Below, in pieces: positions 1-8,856 of a DNA stretch of 39,425 nucleotides. Both the position numbers and the translations under genes were made by a program. The stretch covers positions 1 to 39,425 of the forward strand of contig NZ_JANQIH010000151.1 of assembly GCF_028282265.1 (NCBI RefSeq), given 5' to 3'. The notes below the pieces were generated by a model that saw nothing but the letters and a program-made list of their open reading frames with translations, had not been told where the DNA came from and searched no databases. The stretch is from Allomuricauda sp. Its GTDB lineage: Bacteria; Bacteroidota; Bacteroidia; Flavobacteriales; Flavobacteriaceae. Numbering within the stretch: position 1 is the first letter of the stretch; every line of letters begins with the position of its first letter.

Positions 1-405
1 AGGCATCGAATGGATACCAACGTGTATCGCCAACAAATAGAAACGTTGATGCAGAACTTGGGAAAGGGCCAACAAAAACAGGAAAAGATTTGTTTGGCAA
101 CCACTGCTGGAATGGAGTTTATCCCCATTGAAAACATTATTCTTTGCAAGGCCGATGGTTCCTATACTTCTTTTATCTTAAAGGACAACAACTCTCTTTT
201 GGTAAGCAAGCATCTTAAAGAGTATGAGAATCTTCTATCCGATCATCAGTTTATGCGAGTTCATAATAGCTATCTCATTAACCTAAAAGAGGTAAAAAAA
301 TACATTAAATCTGATGGGGGGTACATTATCATGAGCAACGATATGCATGTAAGCATTTCACCCCGGAAAAAAGACGACCTAATCGAGTCGATGAAAAGGC
401 TGTAG
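1..405 (+). CDS. LytTR-domain DNA-binding response regulator (C-terminal part)
   Basis: The reading frame is open from base 1, so the ATG at base 10 is probably internal and the N-terminal receiver domain lies outside the window. The visible 134 codons are a LytTR DNA-binding domain: an IPIENIILCKADGSYTSF-type strand, then LLVSKHLKEYENLL and a conserved FMRVHNSYLINL segment. LytTR proteins bind DNA through a beta-fold and in Bacteroidetes usually pair with a membrane histidine kinase of the LytS/YehU type. The short helical stretch before the domain resembles the linker of such response regulators. It converges on the siroheme synthase gene with a 55-base gap. The family is certain; the receiver domain and the kinase partner are inferred because they lie outside the window. 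Confidence 0.85.
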   Translation, partial: RHRMDTNVYRQQIETLMQNLGKGQQKQEKICLATTAGMEFIPIENIILCKADGSYTSFILKDNNSLLVSKHLKEYENLLSDHQFMRVHNSYLINLKEVKKYIKSDGGYIIMSNDMHVSISPRKKDDLIESMKRL

Positions 406-460
406 CAATTAGTTTAGCTTTTGAACATCACATATACCTCCTTTTCTTAGGGGCAAAAGT

Positions 461-1051
461 TCAGTCCTGACTTTCTTTCTTATTTACCAGTCCTTTGGTG
501 AACTCGTTCAAAGTTTCAACTTTTTCTTCAAAATCGCCTTTCAGTGTTTTTCGGTATTCATTGAGATTTTTGACCAAATCGTCAATACTTTCTGGAAGTA
601 CTTCTTCAAAAAACTGTCTTAGGCGTTTGGCAGTTGTAGGTGATTTTCCGTTGGTTGAAATGGCAACCTTAACGTTACCCTTGGTGACAATCCCGCCCAT
701 GTAGAAATCGCAAAAAGGTGGATTATCGGCCACATTGACCAAAATGCTTCTTTCCCTACAATCTCTGTAGACCTGCTCGTTAACTTCAACTTTATCCGTT
801 GAAGCAACGACCATATGTTTTCCTGTCAAATACTTTTCACTGTAAACATCTTTTGTGATTTCCACATTATGGTTGGATGCCAAATCCAAGGTCTCCTTTA
901 AAAACTCGGGTGCAACCATCTGTACTTGGGCATTGGGGCTTGACTTCAAAAGAAAGCTCAGTTTTTCCAAACCAACATTGCCTCCACCTACTATGAGAAC
1001 ACTGAGATTGGATACTTTTAAAAAGATAGGATATAACTCGTTCCGCTCCAT
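461..1051 (-). CDS. Precorrin-2 dehydrogenase / sirohydrochlorin ferrochelatase (siroheme synthase N-terminal type)
   Basis: This 196-residue protein matches the stand-alone CysG-N/Met8 type. This type oxidises precorrin-2 with NAD and inserts iron to give siroheme, the cofactor of assimilatory sulfite and nitrite reductases. A Rossmann motif GGGNVG lies at residues 22-27, and the conserved NVADNPPFCDFY segment carries the Asp expected for catalysis in the CysG/Met8 family. The methyltransferase half of CysG is absent and would have to be a separate gene, not seen here. The track starts at 1111, but the internal ATG at 1051 gives the usual MERNELYPIF N-terminus, and the extra 20 residues resemble nothing in the family. 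It lies 93 bases downstream of the OmpA-family gene and may be transcribed separately. Confidence 0.9.
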   Translation of the reverse strand: MERNELYPIFLKVSNLSVLIVGGGNVGLEKLSFLLKSSPNAQVQMVAPEFLKETLDLASNHNVEITKDVYSEKYLTGKHMVVASTDKVEVNEQVYRDCRERSILVNVADNPPFCDFYMGGIVTKGNVKVAISTNGKSPTTAKRLRQFFEEVLPESIDDLVKNLNEYRKTLKGDFEEKVETLNEFTKGLVNKKESQD

Positions 1052-1144
1052 AATGCCGCTTTTGGAAAGTTCAAAGAACCGGTATTTGAGAAAACGGTTC
1101 CTATTAAGCAAGATAGCAAGAATAAGCTACTTCAAAATGATAAA

Positions 1145-3094
1145 TTATTCCATCTTCACAATGATGAATTCAGACCTGCGGTTAACATCATGTTCATCAG
1201 TAGAACACTTAACGCCATTTGCGCATTGGTTCAATAACTGTTTTTCACCGTAACCAATGGCACTTTCGATACGTTCACCTTCAATGCCCTGCGAAATAAT
1301 ATAGCTCCCCGTTGCCTTGGCTCTTTTATCAGATAATGTTTCGTTGTAACGGTCGCTCCCCCTTGAGTCGGTATGGGCCTCTATTTTAATGACCATTTTC
1401 GGATATTCTTTCATTACCTCAACAATCTTGTTCAATTCCTGGGCAGCATCCGGGCGAATCTCAGCCTTGTTCAAATCAAAATAGATGTTGTCGATTTTAA
1501 TTTTCATCACCCCTCCTTCGTTCACAATCAACTTATTCAGTTCTTTGGTGATTTCCATGGGAAGAGTGTTCATATAGTCCTGTTCGGCTGATGTAGAAAA
1601 GGACACCTCTTTAGGGATGAAACCCTCCTTATCTATTTTGACGTTATATCGTGATTCGCAATCCAGAGTTATATCAAATCTAAAAGCACCATATGGGTCT
1701 GTTGCGGTGGTCGCCAAAAGTTCTCCATCTCTGGAAAAAAGGTCTACCGAAACATTTACAACAGGTTGAGCTTTTGCTTTTCGAATTACACTGCCCTTCA
1801 CCGATTGCGCACATTGTTCCTCTAAACGATGAAAAGAATAAATATCATCGTTGCCCTTTCCTCCTTCCCTATTGGATGAAAAATAACCTCGATTGGTATC
1901 CTCCTGAACAATAAACCCGAAATCGTCCCTATTGCTGTTAATTGGCTGACCCAGATTATTGGGTTCCTGAAACCCATCATTGATTAATTCGCTCTCAAAA
2001 ATATCTAGTCCCCCCAAGCCCAAATGTCCGTCAGAGGCGAAATACAATTTCTCCTCAGTTACGAAAGGAAACATTTCCCTTCCGCTTGTATTAATCTTAG
2101 GCCCTAGATTTTTTGGTTGGGAAAAAACACCTTCGTCATCAATTTCAACCACAAAAATATCGGTGCCTCCAATGCTTCCGGGCATGTCAGAAACAAAGAA
2201 CAACAATTTTCCATCTGGACTCAGTGCCGGTTGGCCTACCGAATAAGTTTCACTATTGAAAGGAACTTCTTCAGCCTCGGTCCATTCCCCACCTTTTAAT
2301 TCGGAAGTGTACATTTTTAGATGGTTCGTTCCTTCGCCATCCCTCCCCAAAGCCTTATTGGTATAATTGTTTCTGGTAAAATATATCCGATTACCCTCGG
2401 GGATAAAACTTGCCACTGCTTCGTGATATCTGGTATTCAGAATGGGTGAAAATGGAAGTACTTCTGCCAAATCGGAACCTAAATCAACTGTATCGGCCAT
2501 AAAAAAATCAAGATAGGGCTGTTGGTTCCATTCGTAAAGATTTGTCTCAAATCTCAAAGAATCCCTGCTTGAGGAAAACACAATCTTATCTTTATAGTAA
2601 GCCGTTCCAAAATCGGCAACCGGGGTGTTTATTGCCAGGTTGGAAATATAGAATTGCGGCTGCCGATTCAGTAGTTCATCCAGTTCTTCATCATTGTTTG
2701 TCAATTGTGCCACATTGAACCCGCCCGCATTCAGATCCTTTGAATAAATCTTCATTATCGCTTTTGCCAAACGATAATTGCCCACTCCCTTTAAGGCATG
2801 TATATATCTAAAAACATATTCTGGGGCAAGTACTTTTTCGTATTTGGAAAACAAAAGACCATACCATTTAGTCGCATTCTCCATATCGGCATTGAAAAAA
2901 TAGCAATCCCCCAAGCGCTGTAGCACATGCTGTGAATCATCTCCTTTTTGAAAAAGGGACTCATATTGTTTTGCCGCTCTTTTGTAAAGCAGATTGTCAA
3001 AATTAGTATCGGCATCATTGTATTTTAGTTGACCCTTTGTTCCGAAGGCAACCAAAACACAAATAATTAGAAGTTGGTTCTTTAATGCTCCCAT
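1145..3094 (-). CDS. OmpA-family protein with PD40 beta-propeller repeats (T9SS-associated)
   Basis: This protein of about 649 residues begins with a signal peptide (LLIICVLVAFGTKGQ). Next come TPR-like helices at about residues 30-120, and then PD40/WD40-like repeats at about 160-410, recognisable by phrases such as ALSPDGKLLFFVSD and LYFASDGHLGLGGLDIFE. A carboxypeptidase-like Ig fold follows at about 430-520, then a C-terminal OmpA peptidoglycan-binding domain (IYFDLNKAEIRPDA, EAHTDSRGSDRYNE). This architecture is common beside PorP/SprF genes in Bacteroidetes and resembles PorE-type proteins that link outer-membrane T9SS parts to peptidoglycan. The ATG at 3094 is preferred over the track start at 3172 because it gives a clean signal peptide and starts one base after the PorP stop. 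It is the last gene of the three-gene surface operon. An exact functional partner is inferred, not shown. Confidence 0.9.
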   Translation of the reverse strand: MGALKNQLLIICVLVAFGTKGQLKYNDADTNFDNLLYKRAAKQYESLFQKGDDSQHVLQRLGDCYFFNADMENATKWYGLLFSKYEKVLAPEYVFRYIHALKGVGNYRLAKAIMKIYSKDLNAGGFNVAQLTNNDEELDELLNRQPQFYISNLAINTPVADFGTAYYKDKIVFSSSRDSLRFETNLYEWNQQPYLDFFMADTVDLGSDLAEVLPFSPILNTRYHEAVASFIPEGNRIYFTRNNYTNKALGRDGEGTNHLKMYTSELKGGEWTEAEEVPFNSETYSVGQPALSPDGKLLFFVSDMPGSIGGTDIFVVEIDDEGVFSQPKNLGPKINTSGREMFPFVTEEKLYFASDGHLGLGGLDIFESELINDGFQEPNNLGQPINSNRDDFGFIVQEDTNRGYFSSNREGGKGNDDIYSFHRLEEQCAQSVKGSVIRKAKAQPVVNVSVDLFSRDGELLATTATDPYGAFRFDITLDCESRYNVKIDKEGFIPKEVSFSTSAEQDYMNTLPMEITKELNKLIVNEGGVMKIKIDNIYFDLNKAEIRPDAAQELNKIVEVMKEYPKMVIKIEAHTDSRGSDRYNETLSDKRAKATGSYIISQGIEGERIESAIGYGEKQLLNQCANGVKCSTDEHDVNRRSEFIIVKME

Positions 3095-3095
3095 A

Positions 3096-4049
3096 CTAGT
3101 AGAATCTTGGAGATTTAAGTTTTTTCTCAACCGTTTTGAATTCATAGCGTAGAAAAATTTCATGTGTTCCACTGGTGAATTCTCCTAAATCGGAAGTGGT
3201 AAGATCATAGGCATAGCCAACGCTTAAATCTGGTGATATCTGCACTCCCAAAAGGGCAGAAAAAGAGTCATCCCAACGATACGCAATCCCAAAACTAAAC
3301 GTTTCCCGAAGCATGGCATTTGCAGAAACATCGGCAATAACCGGCGCCCCAGGAACCCACTTCACAAAAAAGGCTGGTTTAAATTTGATATCTGGAGTCA
3401 AGTCAATGATTTTCCCTCCAATCAAAAAATAATGGAGTCTTTCAGAGGCAATTTCTTGTTCTGCTCCGTCGTAATGGTCTTGCGAAAAGAAGTTAGGAAC
3501 AGCGAACCCCAAGTAAGAGGAAGCGGTGTGGTAGTAGACCCCTGCCCCGACCGTTGGGAAAAATCTATTCTCAATATTATTCTGAAAAGCAACATCAGGA
3601 TTCTGAATGGTCCCCTCGTTAAAATCAACATTAAATAATCTTCCGCCCGCCTTAATTCCGAATGACAATTTACGATTGGCATCATCCAGCTGAAGAGTGT
3701 ACGAAAAGTTTCCATCTACAAAAACCTCAGAAGAGGGTCCCAAGGCATCATGGGAAAGCACCAATCCAAGACCTACATTATTTCCCATAGGGCCATCAAC
3801 AGCCAATACTTGGCTAGTAGGCGCCCCATTGATTCCTACCCATTGAGAACGATGCATTAAAAGCGCCGTCAAATGACCACGAGACCCAGCATACGCCGGG
3901 TTTACGCTCATTGTGTTATACATGTATTGTGTGAACTGTGGGTCTTGTTGACCAACTACCTTAAAAGCGACCAGGGCAAACAGGGAAAGACAGATATTTC
4001 GAATTTTCCTTCTCATTTGTTTTTCGTTGTTCATGTGTACTATACCCAT
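3096..4049 (-). CDS. PorP/SprF family type IX secretion outer-membrane protein
   Basis: This is a 317-residue protein with an N-terminal signal sequence (ICLSLFALVAFKVVGQ) followed at once by the family hallmark QDPQFTQYMYNTMSVNPAYAGSRG. The rest alternates polar and aromatic residues as in a beta-barrel and ends in FLRYEF plus a short basic tail. Known PorP/SprF proteins sit in the outer membrane and in Flavobacterium johnsoniae are needed for secretion or surface attachment of particular type B cargo proteins. Here it is four bases downstream of such a cargo gene and one base upstream of the OmpA gene, so it is probably the dedicated partner of that adhesin. The start is uncertain: in-frame ATGs at 4049, 4034 and 4016 are all possible, and the last gives the most compact signal peptide. 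Confidence 0.93.
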   Translation of the reverse strand: MGIVHMNNEKQMRRKIRNICLSLFALVAFKVVGQQDPQFTQYMYNTMSVNPAYAGSRGHLTALLMHRSQWVGINGAPTSQVLAVDGPMGNNVGLGLVLSHDALGPSSEVFVDGNFSYTLQLDDANRKLSFGIKAGGRLFNVDFNEGTIQNPDVAFQNNIENRFFPTVGAGVYYHTASSYLGFAVPNFFSQDHYDGAEQEIASERLHYFLIGGKIIDLTPDIKFKPAFFVKWVPGAPVIADVSANAMLRETFSFGIAYRWDDSFSALLGVQISPDLSVGYAYDLTTSDLGEFTSGTHEIFLRYEFKTVEKKLKSPRFY

Positions 4050-4053
4050 CGCG

Positions 4054-7000
4054 TTATCTATTTATGTATAACCAATCGGTTCTAGGTGATGAACCATCAC
4101 CCAAATCCAGTACATAATAATAGGTGCCCACAGGTAGCTGTTGGCCCTTCTGAACTACGGCCCTTCCATTGGAGGTACCGTCCCAATCATTGTTATAAGA
4201 GCGTTGTTCGAACACAATAGTGCCCCAACGGTTATAGACCGAAAGCACATTGTTGGGGTATCGGGAAATACAGTCTATCGTGAAAGTCTCGTTGACCCCA
4301 TCTCCATTTGGTGAAAACTCATTGTAAACCGTTAGGCACGAAGGCTCAACAAAAGCATCAGCGGTGTTGTTGGTTTCATCAATATCAAACTGGTCGACAA
4401 ATGAAAGACTTGCAATATTGAGATAGGCATCTTCATCCAATACTTCAACGGTCAAAGTCAAGATTGCCGTTTCCGATGGCATTAATTGGTCCATTTCCCA
4501 AAAACCTGAAGACTCATCATAAACCCCGATATCAACCTGTGAGGTAATCAATCGATAGCCCAAAGGGAGTACCTCTTCAATACCAACATTGGTAGCGATT
4601 GAACTTCCTTGATTGATTATGGTAATAGTAAAAACTACTTCGTCTCCAATGGTAGGTTCAGGATTGTCCACTACTTTGGAAAGGCTTATATCCACCGTTT
4701 GTGGTGTGACTTGAACCGTGGCCTCATCATCATCTGGGAGACCATCATTCAAATCATCTTGGTCCAGACTGGTATTGGGATTACTATCAGGGTCTGCAAA
4801 ATCGCTAGAAGTGATTTCGGCCACATTCAAATATTCGTCGGTATTTCCGGTAGGTGGATTTACGGTAACCAAAACAATTAAAGTCTCGGTAGTTCCATCG
4901 GGAATAGATCCATTGATAGACCACAATCCCGTTGAGGGTTGATAAATTCCGGCCGTTGCAACGCCTGATTGATACGCAAACCCTTCCGGAAGCAAATCGC
5001 TGACCACAACTCCGGTGGCATCACTCGCTCCGTTGTTTGTTAGATTCAAGGTAAACTCGATTACGTCCCCAACGTTTGGTGTCGGATTATCCACAGTTTT
5101 GGTCAAAGACAAATCTGCCAGTCCATTCGGGATCGGGACCACAGAATCCTGATCATCTTCGGAAATCAAATTGTTGTTCGGTGTAGAATCTGGGTCAAAG
5201 GTGTCCATCGCTATCAATTCGGCGGTATTGGCATATATTCCATTTTGAAGCACAGTCACAGTAATTTGAAGCGTTTCAGTGCTCCCATTTCCCAGACTTG
5301 CCAATGCCCAGGCACCTGTTACGCTATCATATGTACCTGATGATGGTACCGCTGACACAAAAGTGTATCCTGAGGCTATCACATCTTCAATTACCAAGTT
5401 GGTAGCGTCATTCGGGCTAGCATTATTGGCAGTTATGGTGAACGTAATCTGATCGCCAACGGGAGGGTTTAGGTTGTCTACCGTCTTTGTAATGGATACA
5501 TCGGTCAATATTCTTGGAGAAGTGGACTGTTCATCTTGGTCATCCTCAGAAAGTATGTTGTTTCCAGGGGTGGAATCAGGATCTGGTTGAATCGCCGAGA
5601 TGACCTCAGCAACGTTGGAATAATCTCCGGTGGGATTTGCCTGTACCGTAATATTCAAGACTGATGTGCTTCCTCCGATCATGGTTCCAATATTCCACTC
5701 CCCCGTGGCAACCGAATAACTCCCAGCTGAATCATCTGAGATATAGGTATAACCAGATGGTAATGGGTCCGACACTACCACACCGGTCGCATCACTTGGG
5801 CCATCATTGGTGACGGTAAGCGTAAAGGTTACATTATCCAAAACATCGGGAAACTCGTTGTCAACTGTTTTTTGCAGACTCACATCCGCTGAGGGTAGTG
5901 GGGTTGTTCCCGCTATATCTTGATCATTTTCAGCTAGAACATTGTTATTAGGGGTTGAATTAGGGTCAAGATTATCCGAAGCAAAAACCTCCGCTACGTT
6001 AAAATAGTCACCTGCCGGATTCACCAATGCAGTAATATTTAAGGTTTCGGTAGTCCCATTGGGGATTGTGCCATTCAGTTCCCAAATTCCACTAACAGGG
6101 TCATAAACTCCTGCTGTTCTTGAATTGGAAACATAGGTATAGCCTGAAGGAAGTAGGTCGAGAACTTCCACTCCCGTGACATCGCTAGGGCCGTCATTAC
6201 TGATACTGACATTAAATATTACTTCTTCACCCACGAAAGGAGATAAATCGTCAACAGATTTTCGCAAGACTAAATCTGACACCAAAACCGGAACAGGGTT
6301 GATGGTTTGCTGGTCATCTTCGGTGCCATCATTATTGGCCGGTTGTGAATCAATATCAGTTTCGTTTACATCCGTCAACTCGGCTGTATTGGTGTAATCC
6401 CCAGTGGTTAAGACGTTTGCAGTGATGCTTAGTGTTTCGGTGACGCCATTGGCCAGATTCCCTACCGTCCATGAACCGCTCAAGGCGTCATAAAGCCCTG
6501 TAGAGGGAGTGGAACTGACAAACGCATATCCTGAAGCCAAGACATCGGTTACCACAACATTGGTAGCGTCACTCGGGCCATCATTGGTAACGGAAACGGT
6601 AAAAACAATAGGGTCACCCACATTTGGGGTCAAGTCATCAGCTGTTTTGGTTACGGAGATATCCACTATTTGTACAGGATTTACCAAGGCATCGTCCTGA
6701 TCATCTTCTGCTAGAATTCCGTTGTTTGGTGTGGAATCAGAATCGGTTTGGTCTTGAGCTGTTATTTCAGCAACATTGGTGAAAACCCCTGTCGTATTTA
6801 CGGTCGCCGTAATATTCAAAGTTGCTGAAGCTCCATTGGCAAGGTTTCCTACTGTCCAGATTCCCGAGGTATTGATATAAGCTCCTGCACCATCATCTGA
6901 GTCATAGGCAAACCCAGAGGGTAGCTGGTCGGTTATTAAAACATTGGTTGCATCACTAGGCCCATCATTGGTTACTGTAAGTGTAAAGACCACATTCGTA

Positions 7001-8460
7001 TTGACATTAGGATTCGGATTGTTCACATCTTTTGTTAGGGAAAGGTCAACGATAGATACCGGGGTGAGAACCACATTACCTTGGTCATCCTCAGAAGATA
7101 CCCCATTGGCAGGAGTGGAATCAATGTCGAAAGCGTCTGAAGCTATAACCTGTGAAGTATTGCTATACAAACCGGAAGCATTGACCAGTACATTAATGAC
7201 CAATCGTTCGGAAGCTCCATTCAAAATGGTGCCTACCTGCCAAATTCCTGTCGTTTCGTTGTAAACACCAGAAGTAGCGGTGTAGCGTACAAAGTTAAAT
7301 CCTGATAGTAGCTGATCCACCACTTGAACATTGGTAGCATCGTCAGGGCCACTGTTGGTTACTGTAATTTCAAAACTTATTTCTTCCCCGACGTTTGGGG
7401 TCAAGTCATTGCCCACAACGACTTTTACCAAAGACAGGTCAGCTTGTTGGGGCGATACAGTGATGGCATCCTCATCATCCTCACTCTGGTCACCATCATC
7501 GTTATTGGGAAGACTGTCTGAATCGAATTGATCAATACCCGTAACTTCAGCGATGTGGGTGAATTCTCCAGCCGTCCCTGTAGGTGTCAATACGGTTGCA
7601 TTGAAGGTAAGGGTAACCGTATTTGTTCCCAAGGGCACATTAAGTCCAGTCCACGTAATGGTCCTGGTTCCAGAAGCAAAAGACCCTCCATTGGTAATAG
7701 CGCTGATACTGCCATAACCTAGGGGCACTAAATTGGTGACCGAAACCCCAGTGGCACCGACATCGCCCAAGTTGCTTAGATTAACGGTGAACGTAACGAC
7801 ATCACCAATATCAGGCGTGAGGCTGCTGGCTGATATATCCAACTCCAAATCAACACCGGAAAAGGCAATGGCTACAACGTCGGATACCGCTGGGCAAGTT
7901 CCGTTATCAACCGTCCACTGAAAAAAATACGTGCCCGGCATGGCTCCGGTAACCTCTGTTGCCGGATCATTATCATTTGCGAAACTTATCAAATTGGGGC
8001 CTGAGAGTTGTGTCCATGTCCCAACGCCAGAAGCCGGAGCAGTAGCATTCAAAAAAACTGATGTCAATTGATTTAAAGTTTGGTCAGACCCTGCATTGGC
8101 GGTGACCGTAGGCTCGACGGTAATGACGACATCATCAAATACTGGAGTGGTATCGGTACAGATGGCACTTAATCGAAAGGTGTAGGTGTTTCCACCGATA
8201 AATCCGCTAATTTCTGTAGTAAGGTCAGTGGTATCATCAATGGTAATGACCGGGCCACCGATTTGAGACCAAGTGGGGCCTGTAAGTACAGAACCTGTAG
8301 TGGAGCCAGCCAAATTGTAAGTGCCCAAATTTTCGCATATAGTCTGTGCTGAGCCAGCACTGACCGTGCAATTTTGTGAAAAACCAAAATACCCACAGAA
8401 TACAAAACATAATACGCTTATGAAAAGGCTTCTTTTGAGGTTGGCCCGAAGTAAATTCAT
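4054..8460 (-). CDS. Giant DUF11-repeat surface adhesin with T9SS type B sorting domain
   Basis: This 1468-residue secreted protein has a signal peptide ending near residue 29 (CGYFGFSQ). Two PKD/Ig-like modules follow at about 30-200, then nine DUF11 Ig-like repeats at about 203-1370. Each repeat carries variants of VDLSLTKTVDN, VTNDGPSDAT and LPSGYTY and ends in an acidic DPDSTPNN-type linker. The last 94 residues form the CHU_C/gliding-motility C-terminal domain (NEFSPNGDGVNETFTI, VYNRWGTIVFE, GTYYYVLDL), which marks type B T9SS cargo. Such proteins are long surface filaments that often work in adhesion or gliding. Acidic Asp-rich linkers suggest calcium binding. It is first in an operon with PorP/SprF and OmpA genes. 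The ligand and role are not predictable from the sequence. Confidence 0.93.
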   Translation of the reverse strand: MNLLRANLKRSLFISVLCFVFCGYFGFSQNCTVSAGSAQTICENLGTYNLAGSTTGSVLTGPTWSQIGGPVITIDDTTDLTTEISGFIGGNTYTFRLSAICTDTTPVFDDVVITVEPTVTANAGSDQTLNQLTSVFLNATAPASGVGTWTQLSGPNLISFANDNDPATEVTGAMPGTYFFQWTVDNGTCPAVSDVVAIAFSGVDLELDISASSLTPDIGDVVTFTVNLSNLGDVGATGVSVTNLVPLGYGSISAITNGGSFASGTRTITWTGLNVPLGTNTVTLTFNATVLTPTGTAGEFTHIAEVTGIDQFDSDSLPNNDDGDQSEDDEDAITVSPQQADLSLVKVVVGNDLTPNVGEEISFEITVTNSGPDDATNVQVVDQLLSGFNFVRYTATSGVYNETTGIWQVGTILNGASERLVINVLVNASGLYSNTSQVIASDAFDIDSTPANGVSSEDDQGNVVLTPVSIVDLSLTKDVNNPNPNVNTNVVFTLTVTNDGPSDATNVLITDQLPSGFAYDSDDGAGAYINTSGIWTVGNLANGASATLNITATVNTTGVFTNVAEITAQDQTDSDSTPNNGILAEDDQDDALVNPVQIVDISVTKTADDLTPNVGDPIVFTVSVTNDGPSDATNVVVTDVLASGYAFVSSTPSTGLYDALSGSWTVGNLANGVTETLSITANVLTTGDYTNTAELTDVNETDIDSQPANNDGTEDDQQTINPVPVLVSDLVLRKSVDDLSPFVGEEVIFNVSISNDGPSDVTGVEVLDLLPSGYTYVSNSRTAGVYDPVSGIWELNGTIPNGTTETLNITALVNPAGDYFNVAEVFASDNLDPNSTPNNNVLAENDQDIAGTTPLPSADVSLQKTVDNEFPDVLDNVTFTLTVTNDGPSDATGVVVSDPLPSGYTYISDDSAGSYSVATGEWNIGTMIGGSTSVLNITVQANPTGDYSNVAEVISAIQPDPDSTPGNNILSEDDQDEQSTSPRILTDVSITKTVDNLNPPVGDQITFTITANNASPNDATNLVIEDVIASGYTFVSAVPSSGTYDSVTGAWALASLGNGSTETLQITVTVLQNGIYANTAELIAMDTFDPDSTPNNNLISEDDQDSVVPIPNGLADLSLTKTVDNPTPNVGDVIEFTLNLTNNGASDATGVVVSDLLPEGFAYQSGVATAGIYQPSTGLWSINGSIPDGTTETLIVLVTVNPPTGNTDEYLNVAEITSSDFADPDSNPNTSLDQDDLNDGLPDDDEATVQVTPQTVDISLSKVVDNPEPTIGDEVVFTITIINQGSSIATNVGIEEVLPLGYRLITSQVDIGVYDESSGFWEMDQLMPSETAILTLTVEVLDEDAYLNIASLSFVDQFDIDETNNTADAFVEPSCLTVYNEFSPNGDGVNETFTIDCISRYPNNVLSVYNRWGTIVFEQRSYNNDWDGTSNGRAVVQKGQQLPVGTYYYVLDLGDGSSPRTDWLYINR

Positions 8461-8856
8461 AATTCTGTAAATGAGGTTCTTTTACACAAGGAATCCTAAA
8501 CGTATTCAGAACTTTGCACTTATAGGAATATATGTTGTATTTCATCGATCATTTGTTGTGAATGGTCGATAAGACGATGGGTGGAACATAGAGGATTTCC
8601 TAGTTCGAGAGGCATCCTTATATCACTATTCTTACAATTGGGGTTTAAACCACCTTCTTGATAGTCAACATTTGAACATTTTAAAGAATCATACTGGAAA
8701 CCACTTTTAAGTCTTCAGTTTTTATAGGAAATATAAAATGAGCCTGATTTGAATACAACTTGAGAAAAACATCTTTTACAGCAAATCTGTGGAATTCTAA
8801 TAGATTATCTTGAAAATATTTTTAATACGTTTACCATAAGTTTTCAAAGTCTTTCC
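8461..8856. other. 396-base intergenic region between two divergent secreted-protein genes
   Basis: No open frame of convincing codon use, RNA gene or transposon end is visible. The region must hold the promoter of the minus-strand adhesin operon and of the plus-strand secreted protein. I see only a near-consensus box TACGTTTA upstream of each gene, one base off TAnnTTTG, and neither has a matching TTG at the right spacing. A strong hairpin at 8544-8570 is listed separately. The sequence is more AT-rich than the flanking coding DNA. Confidence 0.6.
8544..8570. promoter_or_regulatory. Inverted repeat upstream of the adhesin operon
   Basis: ATCGATCATT and AATGGTCGAT form a ten-base stem with one G-T pair around the seven-base loop TGTTGTG. 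It lies about 85-110 bases upstream of the adhesin start codon. There is no T-run on either side, so a terminator is unlikely. An operator or a leader hairpin fits better, but neither is proven. Confidence 0.35.

Noticed and set aside
1076-1100. GAACCG/CGGTTC hairpin between the OmpA gene and siroheme synthase as a terminator or riboswitch
   Set aside because: Only six pairs with a weak T-run and no conserved riboswitch core; too weak to list as a feature.
855-1253. 132-codon plus-strand ORF opposite the siroheme synthase and OmpA genes
   Set aside because: It is antisense to two well-recognised genes and has no known domain or signal.
4380-7860. Regularly spaced repeats that could suggest a CRISPR array
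   Set aside because: The period is about 370-390 bases, the repeats are diverged and in frame within one protein, and no cas gene is present.
4609-7921. Several plus-strand ORFs of 60-106 codons inside the adhesin gene
   Set aside because: They are antisense shadows of the repeated DUF11 coding sequence and repeat with its period; the minus-strand frame is continuous with a signal peptide and sorting domain.
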